Below, one piece after another: positions 35,824 through 44,297 of a stretch of DNA of 64,000 nt (within the stretch, counting starts at the first letter, position 1; every line of letters begins with the position of its first letter). The translations under genes were made by a program, and so were the position numbers. The DNA is taken from positions 62,001 to 126,000 of the forward strand of contig NZ_JYLK01000005.1 in assembly GCF_001439805.1 (NCBI RefSeq), written 5' to 3'. The stretch comes from Pseudomonas trivialis. GTDB lineage: Bacteria; Pseudomonadota; Gammaproteobacteria; Pseudomonadales; Pseudomonadaceae. Below the pieces are notes generated by a model. That model made no database searches. It saw only the letters and a program-made list of their open reading frames with translations, and had not been told where the DNA came from.

Positions 35824-36549
35824 ATGAGCCACGCCGTTTTCCGCCTGCGCACCGAGCGCCTGGCGCGAGCCGTGCGCCCTTTCCTCAACCGTGGTTCGCG
35901 CGCCGAACGTTGCCCCAATTGCCGTGTGATTCCCGAGTATTGCCTGTGCGCCTGGCGACCAGAGGTCCACGCCCGGTCAGCCATGTGCCTGTTGATGCAC
36001 GATGTTGAACCAATGAAACCCAGCAACACCGGCTGGTTGATCGCAGATGTCATTCACGACACCACAGCGTTCGCCTGGTCGCGCACCGAGGTTGATCCGG
36101 GCTTGCTCACCGTGTTGGCCGACCCGCAGTGGCAACCCTACATCGTGTTTCCCGGTGAGTTCGTGACGCCTGAGCGTGTGGTCAGCGAAGTTCGCGTGGA
36201 GGAGGGCAAGCGCCCGTTGTTCATTCTGCTGGACGGCACCTGGAGCGAGGCGCGCAAGATGTTTCGCAAGAGCCCCTACCTGGAACATCTGCCGGTGCTG
36301 AGCCTGGCGCCGGAACAGCTGTCGCGCTACAAGCTGCGGCGCTCCAGGCGTGATGATCATTTCTGCACGGCCGAAGTTGCAGCCCTGTGCCTGGAACTGG
36401 CCGACGACCTGGCCGCCAGCGAAGTGCTCGACGCCTACCTCGACGTGTTCAGCACCCATTACCTGGCCGCCAAATTCCAGTTGCCACTGGACCCGACCGA
36501 CAACGTCCACACGCGCCTTGCGCCCTTTGTCCCGACGGCAAAGCCATGA
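35824..36549 (+). CDS. tapT: DTW-domain tRNA-uridine aminocarboxypropyltransferase
   Basis: 241 residues. A zinc-knuckle-like RCPNCRVIPEYCLC is N-terminal, and the signature DGTW (LDGTWSEARKM) is central, as in E. coli YfiP/TapT, which makes acp3U47 in tRNA from SAM. MKPSNTGWLI matches the family SN-T motif. It belongs to the TDD/DTW superfamily; the precise tRNA target is inferred. Confidence 0.8.
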   Translation: MSHAVFRLRTERLARAVRPFLNRGSRAERCPNCRVIPEYCLCAWRPEVHARSAMCLLMHDVEPMKPSNTGWLIADVIHDTTAFAWSRTEVDPGLLTVLADPQWQPYIVFPGEFVTPERVVSEVRVEEGKRPLFILLDGTWSEARKMFRKSPYLEHLPVLSLAPEQLSRYKLRRSRRDDHFCTAEVAALCLELADDLAASEVLDAYLDVFSTHYLAAKFQLPLDPTDNVHTRLAPFVPTAKP

Positions 36550-36667
36550 TGGCAAGGTAACGCTACATCCCGCTAAAATGCCCACGGCGTAGTGCTTGAC
36601 CCTCCAGGCAGCGCTGAGCAAGCCGGGCGCCGATCAGGGGCCCCATAAAAACAGGATCATTTAATCA

Positions 36668-37318
36668 ATGGCCACATACGAAATCCTGATAGCCGATGAC
36701 CATCCGCTGTTTCGCAGTGCGCTGCATCAGGCCGTCACTCTGGGCCTGGGGGCGGATGTTCGCCTGGTCGAAGTGGCCAGCATTGCCGAACTGGAAGCGC
36801 GCCTCACCGAAAAATCCGACTGGGACCTGGTGCTGCTCGACCTGAACATGCCGGGCGCCTATGGCTTTTCCGGGCTGGTGCTGCTGCGTGGCCAGTATCC
36901 GCAGATCCCGGTGGTGATGGTCTCGGCCCAGGAAGACGCCGATGTAGTGGTGCGCTCCAAGGAGTTTGGCGCCAGCGGCTTCATCCCCAAGTCCAGTGCG
37001 ATGGAAGACATTCAGCAGGCGGTGCGCACGGTATTGGACGGTGATGTGTCGTGGCCGCCGCAGGCGTTTGAAGAAATCAACGTGTCCGATGAAGCCAAGG
37101 CTGCCCGCGATGGCCTGGCGAGCCTGACGCCCCAGCAGTTCCGCGTATTGACCATGGTCTGCGAAGGCCTGCTGAACAAGCAGATTGCCTACGAGCTGAG
37201 CGTGTCGGAAGCGACCATCAAGGCCCACGTCACGGCGATCTTTCGCAAGCTTGGGGTGCGTACGCGAACCCAGGCGGCGTTGCTCTTGCAACAACTTGAG
37301 TCAATTTCGCAGCATTAA
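36668..37318 (+). CDS. erdR: LuxR-type response regulator ErdR
   Basis: 216 residues: receiver domain with DD at 11-12, phospho-acceptor in LLDLNMPG (about D58) and a C-terminal LuxR helix-turn-helix (LTPQQFRVLTMVCEGLLNKQIAYELSVSEATIKAHVTAIF). ErdR in P. aeruginosa (PA3604) governs ethanol and acetate use and lies beside dgkA, as here. The sensor is not linked. Confidence 0.88.
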   Translation: MATYEILIADDHPLFRSALHQAVTLGLGADVRLVEVASIAELEARLTEKSDWDLVLLDLNMPGAYGFSGLVLLRGQYPQIPVVMVSAQEDADVVVRSKEFGASGFIPKSSAMEDIQQAVRTVLDGDVSWPPQAFEEINVSDEAKAARDGLASLTPQQFRVLTMVCEGLLNKQIAYELSVSEATIKAHVTAIFRKLGVRTRTQAALLLQQLESISQH

Positions 37319-37393
37319 GCTGTTACCGCTTCACGCTTTTTTGACTTTGCGTGATCTAGCTTCCCCACTCCTTTGGTTCAGTTGCCTACATCT

Positions 37394-37756
37394 ATGTCGC
37401 CTTTCAAGGGTCAAACCGGTATCAAACGTATCTTCAACGCTGGGGGGTATTCTCTGGATGGCCTGCGCGCAGCCTTCACCGGCGAGGCGGCCTTTCGTCA
37501 GTTGGTGCTGCTCAACGTCGTGCTGGTGCCGTTGAGCTTTTTTCTGAATGTCAGCCGTGTCGAGCGGGCGCTGATGATCGCGGTGTGCCTGTTGGCCTTG
37601 ATCGTCGAGCTGCTCAACTCGGCGGTGGAAGCGGCCATTGACCGCATCTCCCTGGACCTGCACCCGCTGTCGAAGAACGCCAAGGACATGGGCAGCGCCG
37701 CGCAGTTTGTGGCGCTGACCATGATCGCGCTGGTGTGGGCCGTGATCCTCGTCTGA
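37394..37756 (+). CDS. dgkA: Diacylglycerol kinase
   Basis: 120 residues with three membrane helices and the conserved active-site segment ELLNSAVEAAID. It phosphorylates diacylglycerol released by membrane-derived glucan decoration, returning it to phospholipid synthesis. The ATG at 37394 gives the family start (PFKGQTGIKRIFNAGGYS); an upstream TTG is unlikely. It sits 76 bp after erdR, with no terminator visible between them. Confidence 0.93.
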   Translation: MSPFKGQTGIKRIFNAGGYSLDGLRAAFTGEAAFRQLVLLNVVLVPLSFFLNVSRVERALMIAVCLLALIVELLNSAVEAAIDRISLDLHPLSKNAKDMGSAAQFVALTMIALVWAVILV

Positions 37757-37759
37757 TCC

Positions 37760-38686
37760 TCAGGCAATGCTCGGCAGCACGATCTCGTCGCTGCGCTGGA
37801 CGCCTGCGGTGAAGGCGCGGCACAGCTCCAGAAACTCGCGCATCGCCGAGGTCTGGTATTTCTGTTTATGCCAGATGAAGTAGAACTGCCGGGCCAGGTC
37901 CAGGTCCGGTGTTTCCACCGGCACCAGGCTGCCGCGGCGAAACGCGTCGCGCAGCGCCAGGCGCGAGATGCAGCCAATACCCAGGCCCGACTCCACCGCG
38001 CGTTTGATCGCTTCGGTGTGTTCCAGCTCCAGACGAATATTCAGGGTGCTGCGGTGATGGCGCATGGCTTGGTCGAAGGTCAGCCGCGTGCCCGAGCCTT
38101 GTTCGCGCAGAATCCACGCTTCACGGGTCAACTCGTCCAGACTCGCCGTGCCGCGTTTAGCCAGGTGATGTTGCGGTGCGCAAAACACTACCAGCTCGTC
38201 CTCCACCCAGGTTTGCACTTCGATATCCGGGTGACTGCAGTCGCCTTCGATCAGCCCCAGGTCAATTTCGTAGTGCGCCACCTGATGCACGATGTTGGCC
38301 GTATTCTGCACATGCAGCTTCACCTGACTCTCCGGGTGCTGCTGCATGAAGCTGCCGATCAGCAGGGTAGCCAAGTAATTGCCGATGGTCAGGGTCGCGC
38401 CGACTGCCAGGGAGCCGAAGCCGGACTTGCCGTTGAGCAGGTCTTCGATCTCCTTGGCCTGGTCCAGCAGCGCCACTGCCTGGGGCAACAGTTGATGGCC
38501 GAGGGCGTTGAGGCTCAGGCGTTTGCCGGCGCGGTCGAACAATTGGCAGCTGGATTGACGCTCCAGCTCAGTGATCGAGGTGCTGGCGGCAGATTGCGAT
38601 AAGGCCAGAAGGCCAGCAGCGCGCGAAACGCTTTCCTGCCGGGCGACGGCGACGAAAACTTGCAGTTGACGGAGAGTAAATCGCAT
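37760..38686 (-). CDS. finR: LysR-type regulator FinR
   Basis: 308 residues: an N-terminal winged helix (MRFTLRQLQVFVAVARQESVSRAAGLLALSQSAAS) and a periplasmic-binding-like effector domain. It is divergent from fpr, the arrangement of finR-fpr in P. putida and P. aeruginosa, where FinR activates fpr under superoxide and iron stress. The start at 38686 is the conserved MRFTLRQ; 29 upstream in-frame codons are not used. The finR-fpr gap of 125 bp is AT-rich and should contain the binding site. Confidence 0.88.
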   Translation of the reverse strand: MRFTLRQLQVFVAVARQESVSRAAGLLALSQSAASTSITELERQSSCQLFDRAGKRLSLNALGHQLLPQAVALLDQAKEIEDLLNGKSGFGSLAVGATLTIGNYLATLLIGSFMQQHPESQVKLHVQNTANIVHQVAHYEIDLGLIEGDCSHPDIEVQTWVEDELVVFCAPQHHLAKRGTASLDELTREAWILREQGSGTRLTFDQAMRHHRSTLNIRLELEHTEAIKRAVESGLGIGCISRLALRDAFRRGSLVPVETPDLDLARQFYFIWHKQKYQTSAMREFLELCRAFTAGVQRSDEIVLPSIA

Positions 38687-38811
38687 ATCGATATAACCGA
38701 TAACCCTTATCTTAATAATCCAGTTAACAGATATTGTCGCCGCCATTAGAATGCTGTGCAATTGCGCATCCACACCTTTGGCGCAGACCCATTTCCAGGA
38801 GTCCCCCGTAC

Positions 38812-39591
38812 ATGAGCAACATGAACCACGAGCGTGTCCTCAGTGTTCATCACTGGAACGACACTCTGTTCAGCTTCAAGTGCACCCGCGATCCGGGCCT
38901 GCGCTTCGAGAACGGTCAGTTCGTGATGATCGGCCTGCAACAGCCCAACGGCCGCCCGCTCATGCGCGCTTACTCCATTGCCAGCCCGAACTGGGAAGAG
39001 CATCTGGAGTTCTTCAGCATCAAGGTGCCGGATGGCCCGCTGACTTCCCAGTTGCAGCACTTGAAGGAAGGCGACGAGATCATCATCAGCAAAAAACCGA
39101 CAGGCACCCTGGTGCTTGACGACCTGAAGCCGGGCAAACATCTGTATCTGCTCAGCACTGGTACTGGCCTGGCGCCCTTCATGAGCGTGATTCAGGACCC
39201 GGAAACCTACGAGCGTTTCGAAAAAGTGATCCTGTGCCACGGCGTGCGTTACGTCAACGAAGTCGCCTACCGCGAATTCATCACCGAGCACCTGCCGCAG
39301 AACGAGTTCTTCGGCGAGGCCCTGCGTGACAAGTTGATCTACTACCCCACGGTGACCCGCGAGCCGTTCGAAAACGAAGGCCGCCTGACCGACCTGATGC
39401 GCAGTGGCAAGCTGTTCACCGACATCAGCCTGCCGCCGATCAACCCTGAGGACGACCGCGCCATGCTGTGCGGCAGCCCGAGCATGTTGGACGAAACCAG
39501 CGAAGTGCTGAACAGCTTCGGCCTGAAGGTCTCGCCGCGCATGCGTGAGCCGGGTGATTACCTGATCGAACGCGCCTTCGTCGAAAAGTAA
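38812..39591 (+). CDS. fpr: Ferredoxin-NADP+ reductase
   Basis: 259 residues, subclass I bacterial enzyme. The FAD motif RAYSIAS, the NADP motif LLSTGTGLAPFMS and the C-terminal ERAFVEK are present. It passes electrons between NADPH and ferredoxins such as Bfd and FdxA, both encoded in this window; in P. aeruginosa Fpr with Bfd mobilises BfrB iron. AGGAG precedes the ATG at 38812. Confidence 0.96.
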   Translation: MSNMNHERVLSVHHWNDTLFSFKCTRDPGLRFENGQFVMIGLQQPNGRPLMRAYSIASPNWEEHLEFFSIKVPDGPLTSQLQHLKEGDEIIISKKPTGTLVLDDLKPGKHLYLLSTGTGLAPFMSVIQDPETYERFEKVILCHGVRYVNEVAYREFITEHLPQNEFFGEALRDKLIYYPTVTREPFENEGRLTDLMRSGKLFTDISLPPINPEDDRAMLCGSPSMLDETSEVLNSFGLKVSPRMREPGDYLIERAFVEK

Positions 39592-39624
39592 TAGCGAGCC
39601 AGTCACAACACAGATCCAAAAAAA

Positions 39625-39715
39625 TGTGGGAGGGGGCTTGCTCCCGATGACGGTGGATCAGTCACCCGAAACAGTGACTGACACTCCGCTATCGGGAGCA
39701 AGCCCCCTCCCACAT
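39625..39715. repeat. REPIN (inverted REP pair)
   Basis: The same GTGGGAGGGGGCTTGCTCCC arms as the element at 33708, in inverted orientation around a different centre. It lies between convergent fpr and trmO, where it may also act as a transcription stop. Confidence 0.9.
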
Positions 39716-39727
39716 CTGGTTTGCGTG

Positions 39728-40423
39728 CTATTGAGCTGGGAGCACTTCCAGCACGCAAATCATCCCGGGCTCAGGATAATGCCAGCGCACATCCACATCC
39801 CAGAACTGCGCCCCATATTCGCGCTCTGACGTTGGCACCTGATACGCCGGCCTCGGGTCTTGCGCCAGACACTGCTCGATCAGTTCCACCAGCGGCTCGT
39901 CCAGACGCTGGGCGTGCCCTTGTGCCTGCTGCAACGCAGTCTTGAGCCACTGCACGCCGATCAATTGTGGCGCAGCACTGGCGACGTCGTTGGTGGCGGT
40001 GTCGATGATGTCGGCATACGGCACGTACGGTTTGATATCCAGCACCGGCGTGCCGTCGAGCAGATCGATCCCGGAAATCCACAGCCGGCCCGCTTCCACG
40101 TTGTCCAGCTTCACCACCGACTGGCCGATGCCATTGGGCCGGTGGGTGGCGCGTGTGGCGAACACGCCCATCGACGTGTTGCCGCCCAGGCGCGGCGGGC
40201 GCACTTTGAGGCGCGGCTTGTCTTCCAGCGCTTGATGGAACAGAAACAGCAGCCACACATGGCTCACCTGCTCCAGGCCCTGCACCGCCTCACCCTTGTC
40301 GAACGGCGCCACCAGTTCCAGCACGCCCCGTGCCGCAGGCGCCAATTGCGGTTGGCGCGGAATGGCGAACTTCTCCTTGAAGCAGGAGCGCACGAAGCCG
40401 ACAGGCGAGACGTTGTAGCTCAT
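39728..40423 (-). CDS. trmO: tRNA t6A37 methyltransferase TrmO
   Basis: 231 residues of the TsaA/YaeB beta-barrel family. It contains FATRATHRPNGIGQSVVKL, the SAM-binding block, and LDGTPVLDIKPYVPYAD. It methylates t6A37 of tRNA-Thr. The gene lies 3 bp from the DUF1456 gene, probably as one unit. Confidence 0.93.
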   Translation of the reverse strand: MSYNVSPVGFVRSCFKEKFAIPRQPQLAPAARGVLELVAPFDKGEAVQGLEQVSHVWLLFLFHQALEDKPRLKVRPPRLGGNTSMGVFATRATHRPNGIGQSVVKLDNVEAGRLWISGIDLLDGTPVLDIKPYVPYADIIDTATNDVASAAPQLIGVQWLKTALQQAQGHAQRLDEPLVELIEQCLAQDPRPAYQVPTSEREYGAQFWDVDVRWHYPEPGMICVLEVLPAQ

Positions 40424-40426
40424 GGC

Positions 40427-40888
40427 TTACGCACGAACCCGCAGCGTCAGGCCCTTGAGGAAGTTACGCAGCAACTGATCGCCGCACGGGCGGTAGTTGG
40501 TGTGGCCGAACTTGCGAAACAGTGCGCTCAGCTCCGGCTTGGACACCGGAAACTCGGCGGCCTTGAGGATGGCGTGCATGTCGTCTTCCTTCAGTTCGAA
40601 GGCCACGCGCAGCTTCTTGAGGATAATGTTATTGGTCACCGGCGTTTCGATCGGCTGCGGCGGACGGCTTTCGTCCTTGCCACGCTTGAAGATCACCAGA
40701 CCATCGAGGAAGTGCGCCATGACTTCGTCCGGGCAGAACACAAAGCCTTCTTCCTCATCCTTCTTGAGGTAGGTCAGTAGGTCTTCCTTGGTCACGTCCA
40801 TGCCGCCGATCTTGATGATCTCGACCATCTTGTTGTCGCTGATGTCGAGCATGTAGCGCACGCTGCGCAGTACGTCGTTGTGAATCAT
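40427..40888 (-). CDS. DUF1456 (YehS-like) protein
   Basis: 153 residues made of two similar helical halves (MIHNDVLRSVRYMLDISDNKMVEI and NIILKKLRVAFELKEDDMHAIL), the duplicated DUF1456 unit. No catalytic motif is visible. It is soluble; the function is unknown. The start MIHNDVLR is the family start. It is immediately upstream of trmO. Confidence 0.85.
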   Translation of the reverse strand: MIHNDVLRSVRYMLDISDNKMVEIIKIGGMDVTKEDLLTYLKKDEEEGFVFCPDEVMAHFLDGLVIFKRGKDESRPPQPIETPVTNNIILKKLRVAFELKEDDMHAILKAAEFPVSKPELSALFRKFGHTNYRPCGDQLLRNFLKGLTLRVRA

Positions 40889-40958
40889 GGTGGGCAATCC
40901 TGGTATTCAACTGAGGACACCGCCCAATCAGGCGGTGTCGAGAAAAGGGGAGTGGCGT

Positions 40959-41669
40959 TTAGAACTTCTCTTTGCCGGACAGATAGCGCCATTGGCCCAC
41001 CGGCACCTTGCCGATGGACACGCCGCCGATACGGATGCGGCGAATGGCGACAACCTTCAGGCCAACGGCTTCGCAGAACAGTGCGATCACGCCCGGTTGC
41101 GGATTTTTCATCGCAAAACGCAGGCGGTTTTCGTTCTGCCAGCTGGCCTTGACTGGCGGCAATTCCTTGCCCTTGTATGTTAGGCCGTGGTTCAGGCGGT
41201 TAAGGCCGTGGGCAACCATGTCGCCTTCGACCTCCACCACATATTCCTGTTCGATCTTGGCGGCATCGGCGGTCAGCTTGCGCAGGATCTTCCAGTCCTG
41301 GGTGAACACCAGCAGGCCACTGGCCTTGGCTTGCAGGTCAGCACTGGCGGTCAGGCGCAGGAAATGGCCCTTGAGCGGGCGCTTGCTGAAACGGTGCTCT
41401 TCGGACAGCGTCTCGGCGCTGATCGAGGCCATCGCCGTCTCGGCATCCACGCCGGCCGGGGCGTGCAGCAGAATGGTCACCGGCTCCGGCACGGTGGCCT
41501 TGGCCTGCGGGTCCAGTTCGACCTTTTGCGTGGTGACCTTGAACTGCGGCTCGTCGATCACTTCACCGTCCACCGAGACCCATCCGCCTTCGATAAACAG
41601 CTCAGCCTCCCGACGGGAGCAACCGACCAGTTCAATAAGGCGTTTGGAGAGGCGTATGGGGTCAGTCAT
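40959..41669 (-). CDS. S4-domain rRNA pseudouridine synthase-like protein with altered catalytic site
   Basis: 236 residues: an S4 RNA-binding domain (1-50, IRLSKRLIELVGCSRREAELFIEGGWVSVDG) followed by an RsuA/RluE/RluF-type domain with GLLVFTQD and the C-terminal RIRIGGVSIGKVPVGQWRYL. In the family the catalytic Asp lies in RLDxxTxGL, five residues before that Gly. Here the segment reads ADLQAKASGLL, with Gln at that place and the only nearby Asp two residues earlier. So it may be a shifted or inactive site, and the protein may act as an RNA-binding factor. I keep the family call but not the reaction. Confidence 0.72.
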   Translation of the reverse strand: MTDPIRLSKRLIELVGCSRREAELFIEGGWVSVDGEVIDEPQFKVTTQKVELDPQAKATVPEPVTILLHAPAGVDAETAMASISAETLSEEHRFSKRPLKGHFLRLTASADLQAKASGLLVFTQDWKILRKLTADAAKIEQEYVVEVEGDMVAHGLNRLNHGLTYKGKELPPVKASWQNENRLRFAMKNPQPGVIALFCEAVGLKVVAIRRIRIGGVSIGKVPVGQWRYLSGKEKF

Positions 41670-41736
41670 GACAAGGGCCGTAACAAAATGGGGCGCCTAT
41701 TGTACCTGCCTGGCGCCGGTTAATCCCGGCCCCATT

Positions 41737-42225
41737 TCAGCGCGAATGAAAATGTGGGGGCGGGCTTGCCATGGGGGGCTGACGCAAACGCAGATGCAGT
41801 AACGGATAGGGCTGGCCCAGGCCGTCATGGGCTGTGCGTCCGACCACTTCAAAACCCTGCTTGAGGTAAAACCCCAGTGCCTCGGGGTTTTGCTCATTCA
41901 CATCAAGCGCCTCGGCATTCAAATGCTCGATTGCATAGCGCAGCAATTGACGGCCCAGGCCCAGGCCTCGGTGCAGCGGGTCGATAAACAGCATTTCGAC
42001 CTTGCCCGCCGCCACCCCGGCAAAGCCGGTGATGCGCTGGCGCGTGTCCTTGGTGCACACCAGCATCACCGCATCGAGGTAGCGGGTGAGCACCAGGTTT
42101 TTCAGTAGCACAATGTAACTGTCCGGCAGGAAATCGTGAGTAGCCCGCACCGAGTCTTCCCAGATGCGCGTCAACTCTGCGTAGTCGCCGGTGTTGGGTG
42201 TATGGATGACCGAATGCTCGCGCAT
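41737..42225 (-). CDS. GNAT acetyltransferase, YjaB-like
   Basis: 162 residues. The acetyl-CoA binding motif is DPLHRGLGLGRQLL, and the C-terminal DVNEQNPEALGFYLKQGFEVVGRTAHDGLGQPYPLLHL matches E. coli YjaB closely. The start MREHSVIHTP is preferred; a longer upstream frame is non-coding in character. The substrate is unknown. Confidence 0.85.
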   Translation of the reverse strand: MREHSVIHTPNTGDYAELTRIWEDSVRATHDFLPDSYIVLLKNLVLTRYLDAVMLVCTKDTRQRITGFAGVAAGKVEMLFIDPLHRGLGLGRQLLRYAIEHLNAEALDVNEQNPEALGFYLKQGFEVVGRTAHDGLGQPYPLLHLRLRQPPMASPPPHFHSR

Positions 42226-42274
42226 GTCCGCTGCTCCTTGCCTCGCTCTGCTCTGATGGGCAAAACAATAGACC

Positions 42275-42314
42275 CAAAAAAGCCCCGCCTCTCGTCCAGA
42301 GGCGGGGCTTTTGT
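42275..42314. terminator. Bidirectional terminator between rimO and the acetyltransferase gene
   Basis: AAGCCCCGCCTCT / AGAGGCGGGGCTT, a 13-bp perfect stem, with A-run and T-run flanks. It serves rimO, which ends at 42329 on the minus strand. Confidence 0.9.
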
Positions 42315-42328
42315 ATTTCTTTACAGCG

Positions 42329-43669
42329 TTAGTCGCGCTTTTCGGCCCACAGGTCGTATTCGTCGGCATCGGTCACGGTGCACCAGACCTTGTCGCCCGG
42401 CTTCAGGCCGCTGGCGTCGTCGATAAACACGTTACCGTCGATTTCCGGTGCATCGAAGAAGCAGCGGCCAACGGCGCCTTGCTCGTCGACTTCGTCGATC
42501 AGCACTTCGATTTCCTTGCCGATGTGCAATTGCAGGCGCGCCGAGCTGATCGCCTGCTGGTGCGCCATGAAACGCTCCCAACGGTCCTGCTTGACGTCGT
42601 CCGGCACCACGGCCAGGTCCAGCAGATTGGCCGGAGCGCCTTCCACCGGGGAATACTGGAAGCAGCCGACGCGATCCAACTGTGCTTCAGTCAGCCAGTC
42701 CAGCAGGTACTGGAAGTCTTCTTCGGTTTCGCCGGGGAAGCCAACGATGAAGGTCGACCGGATGATCAGTTCCGGGCAGATCTCGCGCCAGTTTTTGATG
42801 CGCGCCAGGGTCTTGTCTTCGAACGCCGGGCGTTTCATCGCCTTGAGCACCTTGGGGCTCGCGTGCTGGAACGGGATGTCCAGGTACGGCAGGATCTTGC
42901 CGGCGGCCATCAACGGGATCAGCTCGTCCACGTGCGGGTACGGGTAGACGTAGTGCAGGCGCACCCACACACCCAGGCTGCCGAGGGCTTCGCAGAGTTC
43001 GGTCATGCGGGTTTTCACCGGCGCGCCGTTCCAGAAACCGGTGCGGTATTTCACGTCGACGCCGTAGGCGCTGGTGTCCTGGGAAATCACCAACAGCTCT
43101 TTGACCCCGGATTTGACCAGGCGCTGGGCCTCGTCGAGGACATCGCCCACCGGACGGCTGACCAGCTTGCCGCGCATCGACGGAATGATGCAGAAGCTGC
43201 AGCTGTGGTTGCAGCCTTCGGAGATCTTCAGGTACGCATAGTGACGCGGCGTCAGCTTGATGCCCTGGGGCGGCACCAGGTCGATCAGCGGGTTGTGGTC
43301 CTGACGCGGCGGCACCACCTTGTGCACGGCGTTGACCACCTGCTCGTACTGCTGCGGACCGGTGACGGCCAGAACGCTGGGGTGCACGTTGCGGATATTG
43401 CCTTCTTCCACACCCATGCAGCCGGTCACGATGACCTTGCCGTTTTCCTTGATGGCCTCGCCGATCACTTCCAGCGACTCCGCCTTGGCCGAATCGATGA
43501 AACCGCAGGTGTTGACCACCACCACGTCAGCGTCCTGATAGGTGGACACCACGTCGTAGCCTTCCATGCGCAGTTGGGTCAGGATGCGTTCGGAGTCGAC
43601 CAGAGCCTTCGGGCAACCCAGGGAAACAAAGCCAACCTTGGGGTTGGCTTTTGCGATGGTGGTGGACAT
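42329..43669 (-). CDS. rimO: Ribosomal protein S12 methylthiotransferase RimO
   Basis: 446 residues: N-terminal MTTase domain ([16 protein letters not shown]), radical-SAM motif CNHSCSFC near 158, and a C-terminal TRAM domain. It converts Asp89 of S12 to beta-methylthio-Asp. The start at 43669 is conserved. The first 18 codons and 150 bp of upstream sequence are duplicated almost perfectly at 48490-48695, so the gene start seen here may be an element-supplied copy (see findings). Confidence 0.95.
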   Translation of the reverse strand: MSTTIAKANPKVGFVSLGCPKALVDSERILTQLRMEGYDVVSTYQDADVVVVNTCGFIDSAKAESLEVIGEAIKENGKVIVTGCMGVEEGNIRNVHPSVLAVTGPQQYEQVVNAVHKVVPPRQDHNPLIDLVPPQGIKLTPRHYAYLKISEGCNHSCSFCIIPSMRGKLVSRPVGDVLDEAQRLVKSGVKELLVISQDTSAYGVDVKYRTGFWNGAPVKTRMTELCEALGSLGVWVRLHYVYPYPHVDELIPLMAAGKILPYLDIPFQHASPKVLKAMKRPAFEDKTLARIKNWREICPELIIRSTFIVGFPGETEEDFQYLLDWLTEAQLDRVGCFQYSPVEGAPANLLDLAVVPDDVKQDRWERFMAHQQAISSARLQLHIGKEIEVLIDEVDEQGAVGRCFFDAPEIDGNVFIDDASGLKPGDKVWCTVTDADEYDLWAEKRD

Positions 43670-43819
43670 GTCTAACCTCGGTATTGAATGACGCCGCCGG
43701 TCGGGCACGACAAGGCGGTTGCCGGGCACTGGGTGTGCCTCTGATCAAAAAGTGCGCAATTCTAGCGATGGGCGGCGCGCTTGACCAGCTTTATGCGGGG
43801 AAATGCGACGAGTGCTGCG
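43614..43819. repeat. 206-bp direct repeat, left copy (rimO 5' end and upstream)
   Basis: Identical to 48490-48695 except for one base (T at 43794, C at 48670). It covers codons 1-18 of rimO and 150 bp of leader, and ends with the 20-bp core shared with two other places. The pair brackets 4.88 kb of foreign-looking DNA. Confidence 0.95.
43800..43819 (+). repeat. 20-bp core repeat, copy 1 of 3
   Basis: GAAATGCGACGAGTGCTGCG; also at 48676-48695 and 49591-49610 in the same orientation. It probably marks junctions of inserted modules (att-like). Confidence 0.85.
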
Positions 43820-44269
43820 GCTCTGGCTGCCAGCAGGCGATGTAGTGTGGTGAGTCGGCGGCGATCCTGGCCTACCCGCTGCCATCGCATCTGCGCCACG
43901 CCCATCTGCCCGTAGTCTTGAGTCGGAACCTGTCAGCATGCCGGGCTGCGCTTCTTCATTCCGAATCAGCCCAACGCTTGCGTCGACGCGCCGTTCTTTA
44001 AAGCCTAGCTGCCCGTTATCAAGCGATGGATAGTCTGGTCCGGTTTTATCTGGCAGCAGCAGGGTGACGGGAAGTGTTCGTGAGCAGTCGAGCTGCGAGC
44101 TTCTTTGGCATTCGCGCGCCGCTGCAGCTGCCGTGGAACTATTCGACGACTACCAGGGCAACCAGAGCGCAATGATTGTCGCCCTTCCCGGATTGCGACC
44201 AGGCGCAACGCTCAACTACGGCGAGCGCATCACCAGTGTGGCGCTCATCGACAACCAGATGGCCATCCG
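43820..44269. other. Left end of the rimO-kup island, no intact gene
   Basis: 450 bp after the core repeat with no convincing gene until a phage fragment opens near 44064. Short frames on both strands lack ribosome sites. No integrase or transposase remnant is recognised here. Confidence 0.5.
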
Positions 44270-44297
44270 ATGGACTATGCAATCCGCCGCAGCGTAG
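44064..44297 (+). pseudogene. C-terminal remnant of a phage tail/baseplate gene
   Basis: The frame ends FDDYQGNQSAMIVALPGLRPG followed by TLNYGERITSVALIDNQMAIRW and a natural stop. It looks like the end of a structural protein, with no start or N-terminal domain. Its 3' end overlaps the start of the baseplate V-like gene by 28 bp, as in an intact phage operon, so the DNA was cut from a tail gene cluster. The exact family (perhaps hub or injection protein) cannot be told. Confidence 0.5.

Noticed and set aside
44005-44208. Minus-strand frame in the left end of the rimO-kup island
   Set aside because: Overlaps the phage remnant, low-complexity Arg/Ser content, no ribosome site.
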